NCBI GenBank assembly: GCA_036877525.1
Contig: JAZGTH010000008.1
Coordinates: forward strand, 7,109,001 to 7,173,000
DNA length: 64,000 nt
Direction: 5' to 3'
From: Chromobotia macracanthus
Lineage: Eukaryota > Chordata > Actinopteri > Cypriniformes > Botiidae
Part shown: piece after piece, positions 36,800-47,952 of the stretch
Numbering within the stretch: position 1 is the first letter of the stretch
Layout: each line of letters opens with the position of its first letter
Translations under genes and position numbers: made by a program
Notes under the pieces: generated by a model
Told to the model about the DNA's origin: nothing
What the model saw: only the letters and a program-made list of their open reading frames with translations
Database searches by the model: none

Positions 36800-38847
36800 G
36801 GTGAGCAAAAAAGAAAAACAGGCTGTTTACGGGAGAGGGAATTGAGGTTAACTGAAGGCAACAGCAGTGCTTCCGAGAAAGGGGCAAAAGAATTGGGATT
36901 TAAGTTTTAAGTAAATCAAACTGTTGCTGGAAAAGATGCAAGCCTTCCATGTCTTCCCAAACTGTTGCAAAGAAATCCAGGTGTTAGTAGGGGAGGACAG
37001 CCGTGCATCTGTCACAACCAAAATTATTAAGTTTGTTTCAGTAGATATATTTGCTAATTGTAAATACCTGCTTAATATGTTTTAATTGTCCATTAAGTAA
37101 AGTAGTTTTCATGTCTATTAAAGTCTATAAAGATCTTTCTTAAAGTCTGTATTATTTTATCCCACTCTATTCAATTTTGTATTTTATTTCATTTTGTGCA
37201 TTGTATTTTATTTTTTATATATATTACATATATATATATTGTTTTTATATTTTTGTCTGTGCTTTTTGTCAGATCTCTAACATGTACAAAGAACATCAAT
37301 CCTGTGCTGTCTTACAACCACTAAACCTTTTCATTTGTTTTGCAATAAAGTTAAAAAGGTTGACGCATTGTTTTTCAAGACATGCATTACAAAAATGTAT
37401 ATATTACAAAATATAGATAAGAAGATAAGAAAGGAAAGTATCAAAACACAACAACCCAAATGTTATTCTAAGCTTTGTTGCATATCCTAAATTGCCTTGA
37501 CAAGTCCAGTGTTGTCAAACCCTTTACAGCCCAGATATAGATCAACACTGGTAAAGCAGCAAATTCAGGGGTGACAGGGGTGATATGGTGAGACATGTCA
37601 AGCTAAATTAGGTGTGCTTACAACAGGTCTGTGGCCATAGTATGCTATTCTTAGCTGTCAGTCTTAGGGTAAGCTGAGACCTGTCTATATTTGTGTCTTC
37701 AAATGACACATTGACTTTGTTTTCAGGTTGACCCCACAGTAGCAGACTGGACGGGTGTGTCCAATAGCATCTCAGGAGGGGGTCTTTAACATTATGATGG
37801 ACATTCGCAACTGCTGTCTTTTTGTGGTAACTTGAAAGGTTTCTGGGTGCCCTTAACATAATGCAAGACTTTTCCAAGTATGGGCATGCTGTTGAACCTG
37901 TAGGATCGATTTTACTGCAATAGTGTTTATTTGGCACGTAGAGCTGGTTCAGACCGAGTTTGCAACTGTTTTTTTGAACTCTGTAACTTTGAAGGTAAAG
38001 AACATGTTTTTCTTGTAGTGTTCCATTACAAGCATGTACAGTGCACTATATGTGCGTTATCTGTGGTTCAGTGCTGGCTGTTCTTATTTGTTCTAAACAC
38101 AACTGAGTAGTTGTGACAACACAGTGGTTGTGCCCTGCTGTCAGTTCCATATTTCTCTCAATCTCTGTGCCATGAACATATACAGTATTATAGTAAATAT
38201 AGTTCTTGTTGTTAATTAAAGGAACCTCTAAAATCACGGTTGGCCTCTTACTTGTGTTTCCTGTAGCTCAGCCGGTAGAACATGACATTAGAAATGGCAG
38301 GGTCATTGATTTCCAGGGATAGCACGGACTGACAAATGCATACCCCCAAAACACTGTAAGTTGCTTTGGATATGCTACCAAATGCATGCCTCTAATTGTG
38401 CTATACAGAAAATCTTAAGGTTGGTATAGGGGATTTGTACACTCCATGAATCAAATCCTCTACATCCTCCACATCTTTGTGTCACAGATAATTCTTTATC
38501 TTTGATACAAAGTATTTGCCACTTGCAACGTTTTTGAGGCTGTTTGCATTGGAACTATAACATTAGGGTTCCCTCTGCTGGTTGAGAACTGCTTGTGTGT
38601 GATCACATGAAACTTGTTTTGCTGTAATACTCTTTTTTGTAGGCAGTACATTATAATAGCTTCAGTCAGGAACAAGACAACAAACCGTAATATTTTGTGA
38701 ATTATACTTTTCCGATTTCTTTTATTTTAGAATTAAAGGCAACAACATTAGAAACCCACTATCAGTTTAAGTAACAGAAATTCATGTTTATTTTTACTTT
38801 AGTTTCAGCTTATCACACACACACTCATCACCATGAAAGGATGACTT
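36800..38847. other. Spacer between dyrk3 5' end and rassf5 3' end
   Basis: About 2 kb without a recognisable exon. It holds an AT-rich low-complexity stretch near 37180-37260 and a SINE at 38258-38392. No trace of an EIF2D-like coding exon was seen on either strand, although that gene lies between RASSF5 and DYRK3 in human. Confidence 0.6.
38258..38392 (+). mobile_element. tRNA-derived SINE
   Basis: A perfect A box TAGCTCAGCCGG (38264-38275), a B-box-like TCATTGATTTCC and the tail TGTAAGTTGCTTTGGATATG with an AAATGCATG end give the same architecture as the 22139 copy. Confidence 0.65.
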
Positions 38848-39001
38848 TTTATTAACTCTTCTCTTAACTCTTTAATATATTTACAGCTTTATAACATGTG
38901 TAACATTTTAACTCAGAAACCAATAGATTGCCTGATAGTACTGATTTGTCCACATATTCAAGTTTACACACACTAAAACTGAACCAAAAATAAATAAAAC
39001 A

Positions 39002-39122
39002 AATGCACACACGCATACACACGCATACACACGCATACACACGCATACACACGCATACACACGCATACACACGCATACACACGCATACACACGCATACAC
39101 ACGCATACACACGCATACACAC
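39002..39122. repeat. Decamer tandem array, alternating purine-pyrimidine
   Basis: Eleven perfect copies of ACGCATACAC fill 39011-39120, with ATGCACAC before them. Every step alternates purine and pyrimidine, and each unit has one CpG. The long His/Thr/Val/Cys-rich frames predicted here are translations of the repeat, not genes. Confidence 0.95.
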
Positions 39123-39398
39123 TCTTCAACATTTTAAACACTAGTGCCCAAAAGTCCCATGTGGACTTTGGGGCCCTACATTAAAAGCACCTGGGTACTG
39201 CCACTGTACATGTGTGAAATCTCTTAACTTGTGGAGTTATAAGGGCAGACATCTAGAGCATATGTACAGTACAAAATCAAGATAAGCTACACAGAGACTA
39301 AAGGCACTGCCAGCGGAAATTTGGCTGTCAGGGAAACAGCCTGAACAGACATACAAAGCCCCTGCCTTTTAGTTATGGATGGAAGTAATACCTCCGGT

Positions 39399-39411
39399 CC
39401 ACCAGAGGGCA
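39399..39411 (+). promoter_or_regulatory. CTCF-like motif (full core match)
   Basis: CCACCAGAGGGCA matches the CTCF core CCASYAGRKGGCR at every position. It lies near the rassf5 3' end, between rassf5 and dyrk3. Confidence 0.45.
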
Positions 39412-39750
39412 TACCCACAAGATCAAATTAAATAGGGCAAGCACAAGGGCAGAGTGATATACATGGTTACTTGTGACTCTCTACAATCTCTACAAGTGCC
39501 ATCTCTACAAACATTCCTGATGACAGGTGTCACTAAAACTCTCTGCCTTTGCCATGATCGAACTGACATACATACTTGCTAGAGATGTTTATTAACATAG
39601 ATCCGTTTAGAAAGCCATCATTCGTCAAGGGAGTGGGACTTAAAATGTGCTTCTGTGGGAATTAAAAAAACATCAAATTGAAGGATTCACAGTTATTCCA
39701 GACCAATAGGGAATAAACCTTTGGTGATTTCGAATGTGTTTCACTATCCA

Positions 39751-39870
39751 TAAAGAGAAAGTGCACCCAAAATGAAATTTCTGTCATCATTCACTCACCC
39801 TCATATTGTTGCTTTAATCGCTTCAAAATTTCTAAAACAACTGTTTTTTTTTGGGTGAATTATCCCTTTA
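39751..39870 (+). mobile_element. Short MITE, family B
   Basis: A 120-bp element starting TAAAGAGAAAGTGCACCCAA and ending TTGGGTGAATTATCCCTTTA. The two ends are inverted complements over about 22 bp with few mismatches. The interior (CTGTCATCATTCACTCACCC) is a string common in cyprinid genomes. It sits in the predicted rassf5 3' UTR. Confidence 0.75.
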
Positions 39871-41480
39871 ATGGTAAAGTTCCCCCAAATGCCACAGACA
39901 GATTGAATTAGCATGCACCTTCCAGTGACTGACAGTATATCCATCATTTGCAGACAAAGGTACACATCTGAAAACACAAATCCCTTTATAAATACATGTT
40001 ATTGAAGCAAAGACAAAAAGTTAAAACATCTCATGTCCCCATTACAGAATTACTGTATATGGGCCACTGTACTTACTGGCTGACCACTCAGTGGCCTGTG
40101 CAGGTGTCTAAATCATAAAAGTCCTGACTGCAAATCACAGACAGCTTTACATTATCTCAATTTACATTGCCTTTGCAAAGAGATTTGTTTTTGTTTTTTA
40201 CAAGGGAACTTTTTGTATTTTACTTTGGGGTAACAATGATTCAAATACTTCTCAGCTTCAAAACATATAACCATTTACCTAGCACGGTTTGGATCCACAG
40301 AGCCTTTCAGAGCGCTAATCTAGCTGTCATCTCCTAATCTAATAGACTTTGAATATTATGTGCTAAAAGCTAAAATTAAGCACTGTTGGTATACTTGAGT
40401 GATTTGTCAGTGCTGAGGCTATAAGAAAACTTGTGTTTCTACAAGTTTTTCTTTGACACCTGAATAGATGAGGGCTCTTTGCAGAGACCCAACACTCTGA
40501 GTAACAGTCTGTTGAGTGCTTCAGCCATTTCACATTTCTAGAAGAATCAGCTCAATACGTCTGCAGTCCAGATCTATTCAAACATACAGAGGCTTGTTTA
40601 AAGATCAAGTACAGTGCTGTGGGTCTTATCATGGCTTTACCAGAGAAGTTTGGCCATTTTGTTACTTAAAATAGAGAGAAGGGGTGATTGTTTTGATTTT
40701 TGTGGGGTCTATGTAACCACACCGTAACTAAATGTCTACAGAATCGAGCTATAGCATAAAACATTTTCAAAACAATACAGTACAAGTTTATAGTTGTATT
40801 AAGACAATTCCAAGTATAAAGAGTACAATTTTTTACAGTATTTATCATGTAACTGTTTATGAACTATGTATGTTTTGCTATGCGGACAAGTTACTACTTG
40901 TCCTCTGATATCTTGCAAGCGTCATAATTTAATCTTTTCAAGATTTCTTAATCAATGAATCTTTTCACTTCCCCAGAGGAAGCGCCTTTGTTCACGCCCC
41001 TGTTTATATACAGTAGATATTCCCTGATAGAGGACATGCGCTAGACACAAGCAGAGACTGAAGGGAATGTCATGCTTTAAGTAACACTTGCAGTAGCAGC
41101 AATAGCAGCAGCATGTAAAAACAAAACAAAACCATGGACAGACAGACCGGCTTAATGTAAAATCAACACAAGAACTAAACAAATCATTCAAATATCAAAA
41201 AGCATGACTGCCAGAATCATACTCCTGGCCTTTCAACAGTGTGCCATTTCCAGAGAAAAGGATTATTCTTTAGAAACATTTATCTTTAGTTCCGATCTCC
41301 TCTTTGTTTGAGTCATGTCTCACACACTTTGCCCCTCACTGGGGTTAAAGGTCACAGAGTCATGCTGAGAGCTTTACAGAGTCCTGAGTGGAGGGTGTGT
41401 GAGCAAGTCATTTGGGCCACTGGTCCTCCAGGCTGGCCCTGTGTCGGCTCAGTGGGGTAAAGGAGATTCAGTGTTGTACA

Positions 41481-41633
41481 TTAGCCTGGCTTGCCCTGAA
41501 CTTCACACAGAGCCTGTAGCAACTTCTCCTTGTAGGCAGCGTAACGCTGCTCTACCTGCCGCACACGCTCATTCTCTTCCTTCTCCAGTATGATTAGGAA
41601 GTTCTGAAGTTCCGGAACTGAAAATGCATGCCA
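41481..41633 (-). CDS. rassf5: RASSF5 last coding exon (SARAH domain)
   Basis: Fifty residues and a TAA stop, after a TTTCTAG acceptor (AG at 41635-41634). It begins WHAFSVPELQNFLIILEKEE and ends QALCEVQGKPG; human RASSF5 ends in a very similar SQGKPG. This is the SARAH helix, through which RASSF5 pairs with the Hippo kinases MST1/2 (STK3/4). The charged, heptad-like pattern of one long helix is intact. It is shared by long and short isoforms. Confidence 0.95.
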   Translation of the reverse strand, partial: WHAFSVPELQNFLIILEKEENERVRQVEQRYAAYKEKLLQALCEVQGKPG

Positions 41634-41923
41634 CTAGAAAAACAAAAAAGACATTATAGAAGTGAGCTTATATAATCAGACACATTTCAGCAAACAGGAT
41701 ACGCAAGAAGAAAAATGAGGGGGCGGGACTTGATTTTATCTGTTGGGGACTGGCGGCAATCAAGTGAGGTGATTGGAGGACAGAGGTTAAAAAACAAGAG
41801 GGACTGGTGATGTCATCCAGAAGGGAAAGTATATGGTCATGATGCTGTAACCCAAGTCCTAACCTCTGAGACAGTTTTTGAAGATTCATAAAGGTTTACA
41901 AAATAGCTTTAAGAATAACTCAC

Positions 41924-42039
41924 CTCCACTTCACCGGTCTCGTTTTCTTTAAGTACAAAAGACAAGTTCTCTAGATCAGGACCTGCTATCAGCCTCAAGC
42001 AGAGTGGGCAGTCTGATAACGGCAACTTCTGGAAAAGAT
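41924..42039 (-). CDS. rassf5: RASSF5 exon, end of RA domain
   Basis: A 116-nt exon with acceptor TTAG (41-40 of 420xx) and donor GTGAGT (41923-41918). It completes a split Asp codon and reads LFQKLPLSDCPLCLRLIAGP, then LSFVLKENETGEVE. LSFVLKENETGEVE is the conserved end of the Ras-association domain in RASSF5. It enters in phase 1 and leaves in phase 0, matching both neighbours. Confidence 0.95.
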
Positions 42040-42126
42040 CTAACAAAACAAGCAACAATTCAAACTTTCATGATATTGAGATATATTTTACAATCTCTCA
42101 AAAATTCAAACATGTCAGTTGCTCAC

Positions 42127-42391
42127 CCTGGCTGTCTCGACGGGTCTTGCTATACAGGGCAAACTTGCGTGGGTTGTCTTGTACCATGAACTTTTTCAGC
42201 AAGCCCTGGATGACCTCGCGGACTGTGGTGGTGCTGCTGATATGTAGCTGTTTAACAGCATCACTGGGCAGGTAGAATGATGTGCGTTTATCTGAACTAT
42301 CAGAAGTGGAACCTTGCCCAGAAAGTACAGTCACAGGCCTGCGCAACTTCAAGTGAACCTTTATGAAGCCAGTGTACGTGCCATCTGAAGC
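42127..42391 (-). CDS. rassf5: RASSF5 exon, core of Ras-association domain
   Basis: This 265-nt exon runs from a TTTAACAG acceptor (42393-42392) to a GTGAGC donor (42126-42121). It encodes ASDGTYTGFIKVHLKLRRPV, then DKRTSFYLPSDAVKQLHISS and EVIQGLLKKFMVQDNPRKFA. This is the ubiquitin-like RA domain that binds GTP-loaded Ras and Rap1, nearly identical to human RASSF5 and distinct from RASSF1. The linker between RPVTV and DKRTSF is about 11 residues shorter than the human one as I recall it, which accounts for most of the length difference (255 against 265 residues in the short isoform). Confidence 0.95.
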
Positions 42392-42499
42392 CTGTTAAAG
42401 AACACAGCCACTTCCATTAGAGTTTTTGTCACAGTGACATTCATATGTCAATTTACAACTTTGTGAGCACAAATGCTTTAATGACAAAACAATACTGAC

Positions 42500-42610
42500 T
42501 AATTTCATTCCATTCTCTGTCACTTTAGAGTTGTAGTCCTCTATTTTTGCTTGAATCTCTTCTTCTGTGAGGGATGTTGTGTTTTCTTCCTCTTCCTCTT
42601 TTGTGACATT
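42500..42610 (-). CDS. rassf5: RASSF5 shared linker exon
   Basis: A 111-nt, phase 0-0 exon encoding 37 residues: NVTKEEEEENTTSLTEEEIQ, then IEDYNSKVTENGMKL. It corresponds to the human segment beginning NVCKPVEETQ and ending GMKLS. The acceptor is TTTTAG (42612-42611). The donor is GTCAGT (42499-42494), weaker than the others in this gene but confirmed by phase on both sides. Both the RAPL-like first exon and the C1 exon can splice to it without changing frame. The glutamate run is richer than in human. Confidence 0.92.
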
Positions 42611-43168
42611 CTAAAACAAAGAAAACAATCAGTGAGAGGGACCTCTTGATATCACACAGTGGAGGACTTGTGAGGTACTAAAATGTTGTGACAGAAAATG
42701 CCATCAACGTCACAAGCTGATTTTCTGGACATTGTGTTTCTAAAGACATGAAAATATCTTGACGTTAATGTAAGCTACAGATGGTGATTGACACAGAGGA
42801 TCTGGTTAACTCATATTTTAGGTGACCTTTGCTATGCAAACAGGGAGTTCCTCTGAGGTAGTTCCTCTGAACATTTTCATTGGCATTTAATGTAAAGTAT
42901 AGAGACAGCAGAATGGTTGTCAGAAAAGTGGGAGGGGCTGCTGAAAATAGAGAAGACATTTAAGACAAAATAAGATCAAAATATCTAGTTATCTGCCCTT
43001 TACAATCTAATTTACTGGAAGAAGTGCACAACTGAGGGATTGTACAACATACTGTTGGATCTGAACATGGGAGGATGGAATAGGGTTTGCTGACTGTACT
43101 AAGCTTTGGGAGGTACTTTTATTGATCATCTCCAGAGGGCGTTGTCACTTACTGAGCAGTATACCAAT

Positions 43169-43171
<3 letters not shown>

Positions 43172-43200
<29 letters not shown>
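43172..43200. repeat. (GT)n microsatellite
   Basis: About 14 uninterrupted GT units inside the rassf5 intron. Confidence 0.95.
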
Positions 43201-43204
<4 letters not shown>

Positions 43205-46200
43205 CAAGACAACAGCAACAGTTTCAATGTCTCTCGAGACCTCTTTAAACATACTGTATAAAGATTTATCTACACAGAAGATAAGAGTCTATAAATAGAA
43301 CAGTAATGGCAACTGGGGAGAGCTCTGGTGATCTATAAAGATTCATCAATAATCATGACAGGGAGAAAAGCCTTTCAATTTAAATACTTAATTTAAAACA
43401 GTAAAATCCCAAATGATTTTTTTGGAACAGAAGAGCATGAAGCTGCCAAAAGCAAAGGGTTTTCACATAGAAGATGAGTTCACACAAACAATAATGTAAC
43501 TCTGATGAGGTTCTGAATATATCAGAAATGAAGCACCCTTCTGATCCTACAACTCATTCATAATACTGTCTATAGAAAATCACTCAAATGATGCAACGCT
43601 GCATACCGTTAATATGCCACACGTCCTCCATGCAACATGAGCAGAAGTAGAAAGAAAGATGACGGGGTGTGCAGCACTAAATATTCCATCATCTTCTACA
43701 GTGGCGGAAAGAAACGTTACTCATGGAGGGGTTTTCTGGGGGGGGGTTTGACATGCAGTGCAGTTGCTGAGCAAGCCTTAGCAACAAAGATTCAGTCGGA
43801 GGTATTTTTAGCTACTGGCTGCATTCCCTGTAATGCACGCAAAGTGAGTTTCTCTCGTTTTTTTCTGGGACGAAAGAATAAGAATGAAAAAAGCAGGATC
43901 ATTTATTCATGGCGATCCCTGGGGCGCCTGCACGGCAGTTCTACGTCTCATTGAGCAGAAAGAAGCACACACACACACGTTCATACACACATGAATGCTC
44001 AAATATTAAGACTGAGCGGAGGGGAAGAAGAATTTATCTGGACTCTTAGCAAGTAAATGATTTCTGCCTGGCTCATATACTAGAGATGCCTGACATGGAC
44101 AAGATTGGAGGCATATGGGCAAAACGTTTCAAAATCATTTTAAATGAAACACAGGCAAGACACCTTGTTGTGACAGATGGAATCTTCAGACAGGAAATGT
44201 GCAACGCTGCTCTTGTAATGTTGGTTTGTGTGGTATGTGCTTGCAGAAGGAAACTCTTTGCCAAATGAGGTGACACAGAATCTCTAGTGAAGGGAAGCAA
44301 AAAGAGTCTAAATGTCAGACATGCATCTACACCGTATGAGAGTTCACTTTCACAGACTGTACTGTATGCCAGGCTGAGAGTCACTGGGACATCCAAGTTA
44401 GTGATCTGTGAGAAGGGCATTCAAAATTACCTTACCGTTTGTGCTCATTGTAATATCTATTAGATTCAAATTTCTGTGCACCTGTTCCTAACTAACCAAT
44501 GCATTGTGTGGTTTAAAAAGGTGATAATGTTTAATCCTATGAAACTTATCTAGGACATATAAATCAAATAGTAAAACACAATATTTGATTTTTGTTTTAT
44601 TTTGGAATACATTATGAAATTAACATGATCTTTACAGATCCACCAAAGGTTAATAAAAGTCTAATAATAAAATTAAAATATTTTCAGCACTAAATCTGAG
44701 ATGTTTATCAATTTTAAGAAGCAAAGAGATAGATTTTTGTGGTGTCCTCTTCCTTCTACCACTTGTCTGAATCCCTTGGTGCGCACAATCAAAATCTCTC
44801 AGGAATTCCTGTATTTGTGACCAGAGGACTGTGTGTTTCTAAATATATCCTCCGGCCTCCCTTCCTCACATCCAAGTATTTCCAAAGCAGAGAAAGTGTG
44901 GCCTTTTGGAACAATGGAGGCAAACAATAAACCCAGTTTGATTGTTAGTTCTGTTGCTGAATACATACATGACATGCTCATACATGACATGCAAAAGTTT
45001 GGCTGTCATGTCCCATAAACTTCTAATGTATGAATCGTATTTCGAGTGTGTGAGGATATGAATGAAGTCCTTCACCAAAGACACCTGTGCAATCCTCTCT
45101 GTAAAGTCAACATAAAATAGTATTCACAAACTATTTTACTTCAATAATGTGACATTTCAGAGTGAAACAGGATATTAAACAAGGGAAAAATGGCAGGAGT
45201 TATTTTGTTATTTTGTTAATGAATGGACAGGACAGGAAAGGTTAAAAAATAAAAGGGCTTGGTGATGTCATCTGAGAAGTTATTGCATCCTGACGACAGA
45301 TGGTGAAGATGGACATTTGTTTTCTTTGGAATAACAGACATGGATAAACTGTGCATAGTATGACCATGTCTATTTAGAAAGTAAATAAGGTAAGTTTTGA
45401 TGTCATGTTGATTTTAAGAAGCATTCCTGCTGTAATAATCTATGAGAGAAGGCCACATATCAAATGTTTGTGTATGAGTGGGTGTATTGATAAGAGAACA
45501 GGGTTACACTGAAGGAAACTGTGTGTGTGTGTGACAGTGAGAACTGGTGAGTGTGGGAGTTAAGTGCATCATAAGTGTGTGTGTGATTGTAAGAGGGTGG
45601 GTAATGCGTGGGATGTCTCCTGATTCTCTGCTCATTGTATCTCCAGTCTTTCAGGGAGCTGACACACATCTGAGAAACACACTGAGATACACACACATTC
45701 ACACTCACTAATCAGAGTGTAACACTTCCTGAGAATCCCTTAACCGGAGGTCACAAAAAACATGAAAAATCTGCATGAAAATCTTGACTAAATATTGACT
45801 GAACTAATTTTTTCTGTGTTAACACATTAAACAGCCAAAAATTAACATAATACTTCCCCATAATCTTTCTTACACAGAAGCATAAGCAACATATAATAAA
45901 GGGGATACATCCTTCAAATAATCAGAACAGTAATTTAACCAATTTTTACATTTGCGCCATATTTTGAATGCTATTTTTAATATTGCTCTATATTTTGAAT
46001 GTGTTTCCAAGCTTGGTGTCCTACCTCACCACTGTAGTATATACTTGTGAAGCAAAATACACCTATAGTAATGCTCTTTTATTTGTCGGCTGCAAACGCT
46101 GCAGTAAATCATCCAATCTGAGAAATCTGTGAATGGCACCTTATCAGATTTTTACAGTGAGCAGTGACGACATCAAATGCGACCCGGATATCCTGCCAAT

Positions 46201-46876
46201 GCATGAAAAACGTTGTGTGGCAGGCAACAGAACATTTCTTGCAGTGGGCTGACAAGGTTTTATGTCTGACAAAATATCACTGAAGCTAAGGGCGAGGAAA
46301 CAGCCACTCTGCCTGAGAGAAACGTGGGAAAAGATTTGCTTTGAGCAATCAAACAGATAAAACCTTGTCTAACCTGTATGAGTTCAAATGAGGCTCATTT
46401 AAACAAAGCTGCTTCCTCTATTGAAGAATGTCTTTCATTGTTAAAGGGTTATTCTTTAAATCAAAAAGTTTAAGAATTAAACAAACAGAGGAAAGAAAGT
46501 CATCTACAGTATAAGGTAAGGGTGTTACCACATACATAACACAGATGCCTTGGGGCACGACCTGAGCAAATATCGACTTCCATAGCTGATATGGCACGAG
46601 AGAAAAGGGCACGGCTGTGGATGTTACCAGAGTGTCATCTCAAAGTCATTGCTGCATGTCAGGCAGGTGTCCTTAAGCACGCCACATGGCTACTCAGACT
46701 GATTAGGGAACACAATGCCCTTAGTGTCAGTTTCAGGCGACATGTGAGTCATCTACGGCAGAAATCTGCACCTGCAGAAGGGCTTCAGTGTAACTATCTA
46801 ATTCTGTTCTACGCTGTAGACACAACACATTCCATTTATCAGTGTGAGAATTATGCCAACAAAAAATAGCTGCATA

Positions 46877-47098
46877 CCCAGCTAACAATTTTTGGTTGTA
46901 AGTTCTAGGAACTTTCAAAACATCCAGTTGTTTAGACTATGCATTAATATTATTGCTTGGTTTTAAGAACAGCATTGAAGCATTTTTCAATTCTGTAACG
47001 TTTATAAAAACATTCCACTAACTACTTAAGAGTAATGTTTAACTTTTTTGAAATATATAATATATATCATTAAAACAAATTCTACTAACATTACTGGG
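46877..47098 (+). mobile_element. MITE-like element, family A, internally deleted
   Basis: It starts CCCAGCTAACAA after a TA (46875-46876) and reaches ACTGGG followed by TA (47099-47100). The last 75 or so bases present in the 18011 copy are missing or displaced, so the 3' boundary is approximate. Confidence 0.6.
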
Positions 47099-47933
47099 TA
47101 TGCAAGATATTCCAGATGCTTTAGCAGGAATGTTGATATAAAGGTGTCCTCATGCAACAGACATGAATTGTCACAAAACCTCATACAGTAAGTGACCAGA
47201 TTGGAACTTACTACATAAATACCCACTCCACAGTGTGTACAAACCGCAACAACTGATTTCAATAAAGTTGCATGCTCTAAGCATGTTGTGTATCAACAGT
47301 TTTCTGTATTGAATAAAATATTAGACTATATTCAACATTTCTTATTTGCCTTCTTGGATTTATTTTTTCATGAAGCTTGTCGCAATCCATTACGGCATTT
47401 TGATCTCCACAGAGCATGCATGCAAAGCTGTGTTAGATTTTTTTCTAAAGCAAGCTATCTAAAAAGGCAGCTTAATTAAGTTTCTTACCGCCTGGAACAG
47501 CCTTCGCCTTGGGAGCATGACTATGATACCTTAAAATACCACCTCTGTAGGCGGCTTACTGGGTTTTAGAATAAAGCAATTGTTGTAAGTGACTGTTAAT
47601 ATGGTTTAGTGCACCAACTAAAGCCGCAGTAGTCAGACTAGTCAGGGTTCTGACATAGGAGGATAACTAGTGCAGAGTGTTGCATGCCTGCTGTTTAATA
47701 AATTGATGATTGTTTTGGATTTATTATTGCTCATGTATGTATTTGCATGCATCCCATGCGTTACATAAAACTGAATGCAATTCAATTTTTCAAGTGTCAA
47801 GTAAGTGAGATCGCATTTTTCTGCATCCTTTCAAATATGGAGATGCCTAGATCTTTCTCTGCTGTTTCTGGCTCAGTGTAGGAATGATGCTTTGTAATTT
47901 TCTCCCTCCCACACTATACATACATGTACTCAG

Positions 47934-47952
47934 TTCTCTCTCTCTCTCTCTC
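47934..47952. repeat. (CT)n microsatellite
   Basis: A short pure CT run, about 9 units, in the rassf5 intron. Confidence 0.85.

Larger units (their letters stand above)
38848..41480 (-). other. rassf5: Probable rassf5 3' UTR
   Basis: The 2.6 kb downstream of the rassf5 stop codon carries no recognisable exon and reaches an AATAAA on the minus strand at 38848-38853. It includes the decamer array (39011-39120), a small MITE (39751-39870) and a CTCF-like motif (39399-39411). The end is inferred from the signal only; a nearer site may be used. Confidence 0.4.

Noticed and set aside
36387..36808. 129-codon plus and 108-codon minus frames at the dyrk3 5' end
   Set aside because: They lie in the CpG-rich promoter block where stops are scarce; no recognisable protein features, and the minus frame starts on TTG.
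38864..39141. Two frames rich in repeated Cys-Val-Met-Arg-Tyr
   Set aside because: They are translations of the ACGCATACAC tandem array.
43637..43954. 105-codon plus-strand frame in the rassf5 intron
   Set aside because: Basic, low-complexity, no domain recognised, no splice partners.
41761..45298. Two segments sharing GGTTAAAAAA and GGTGATGTCATC as a defined repeat family
   Set aside because: Similarity is limited to about 40 bp and I cannot define ends, so it is not listed as a feature.
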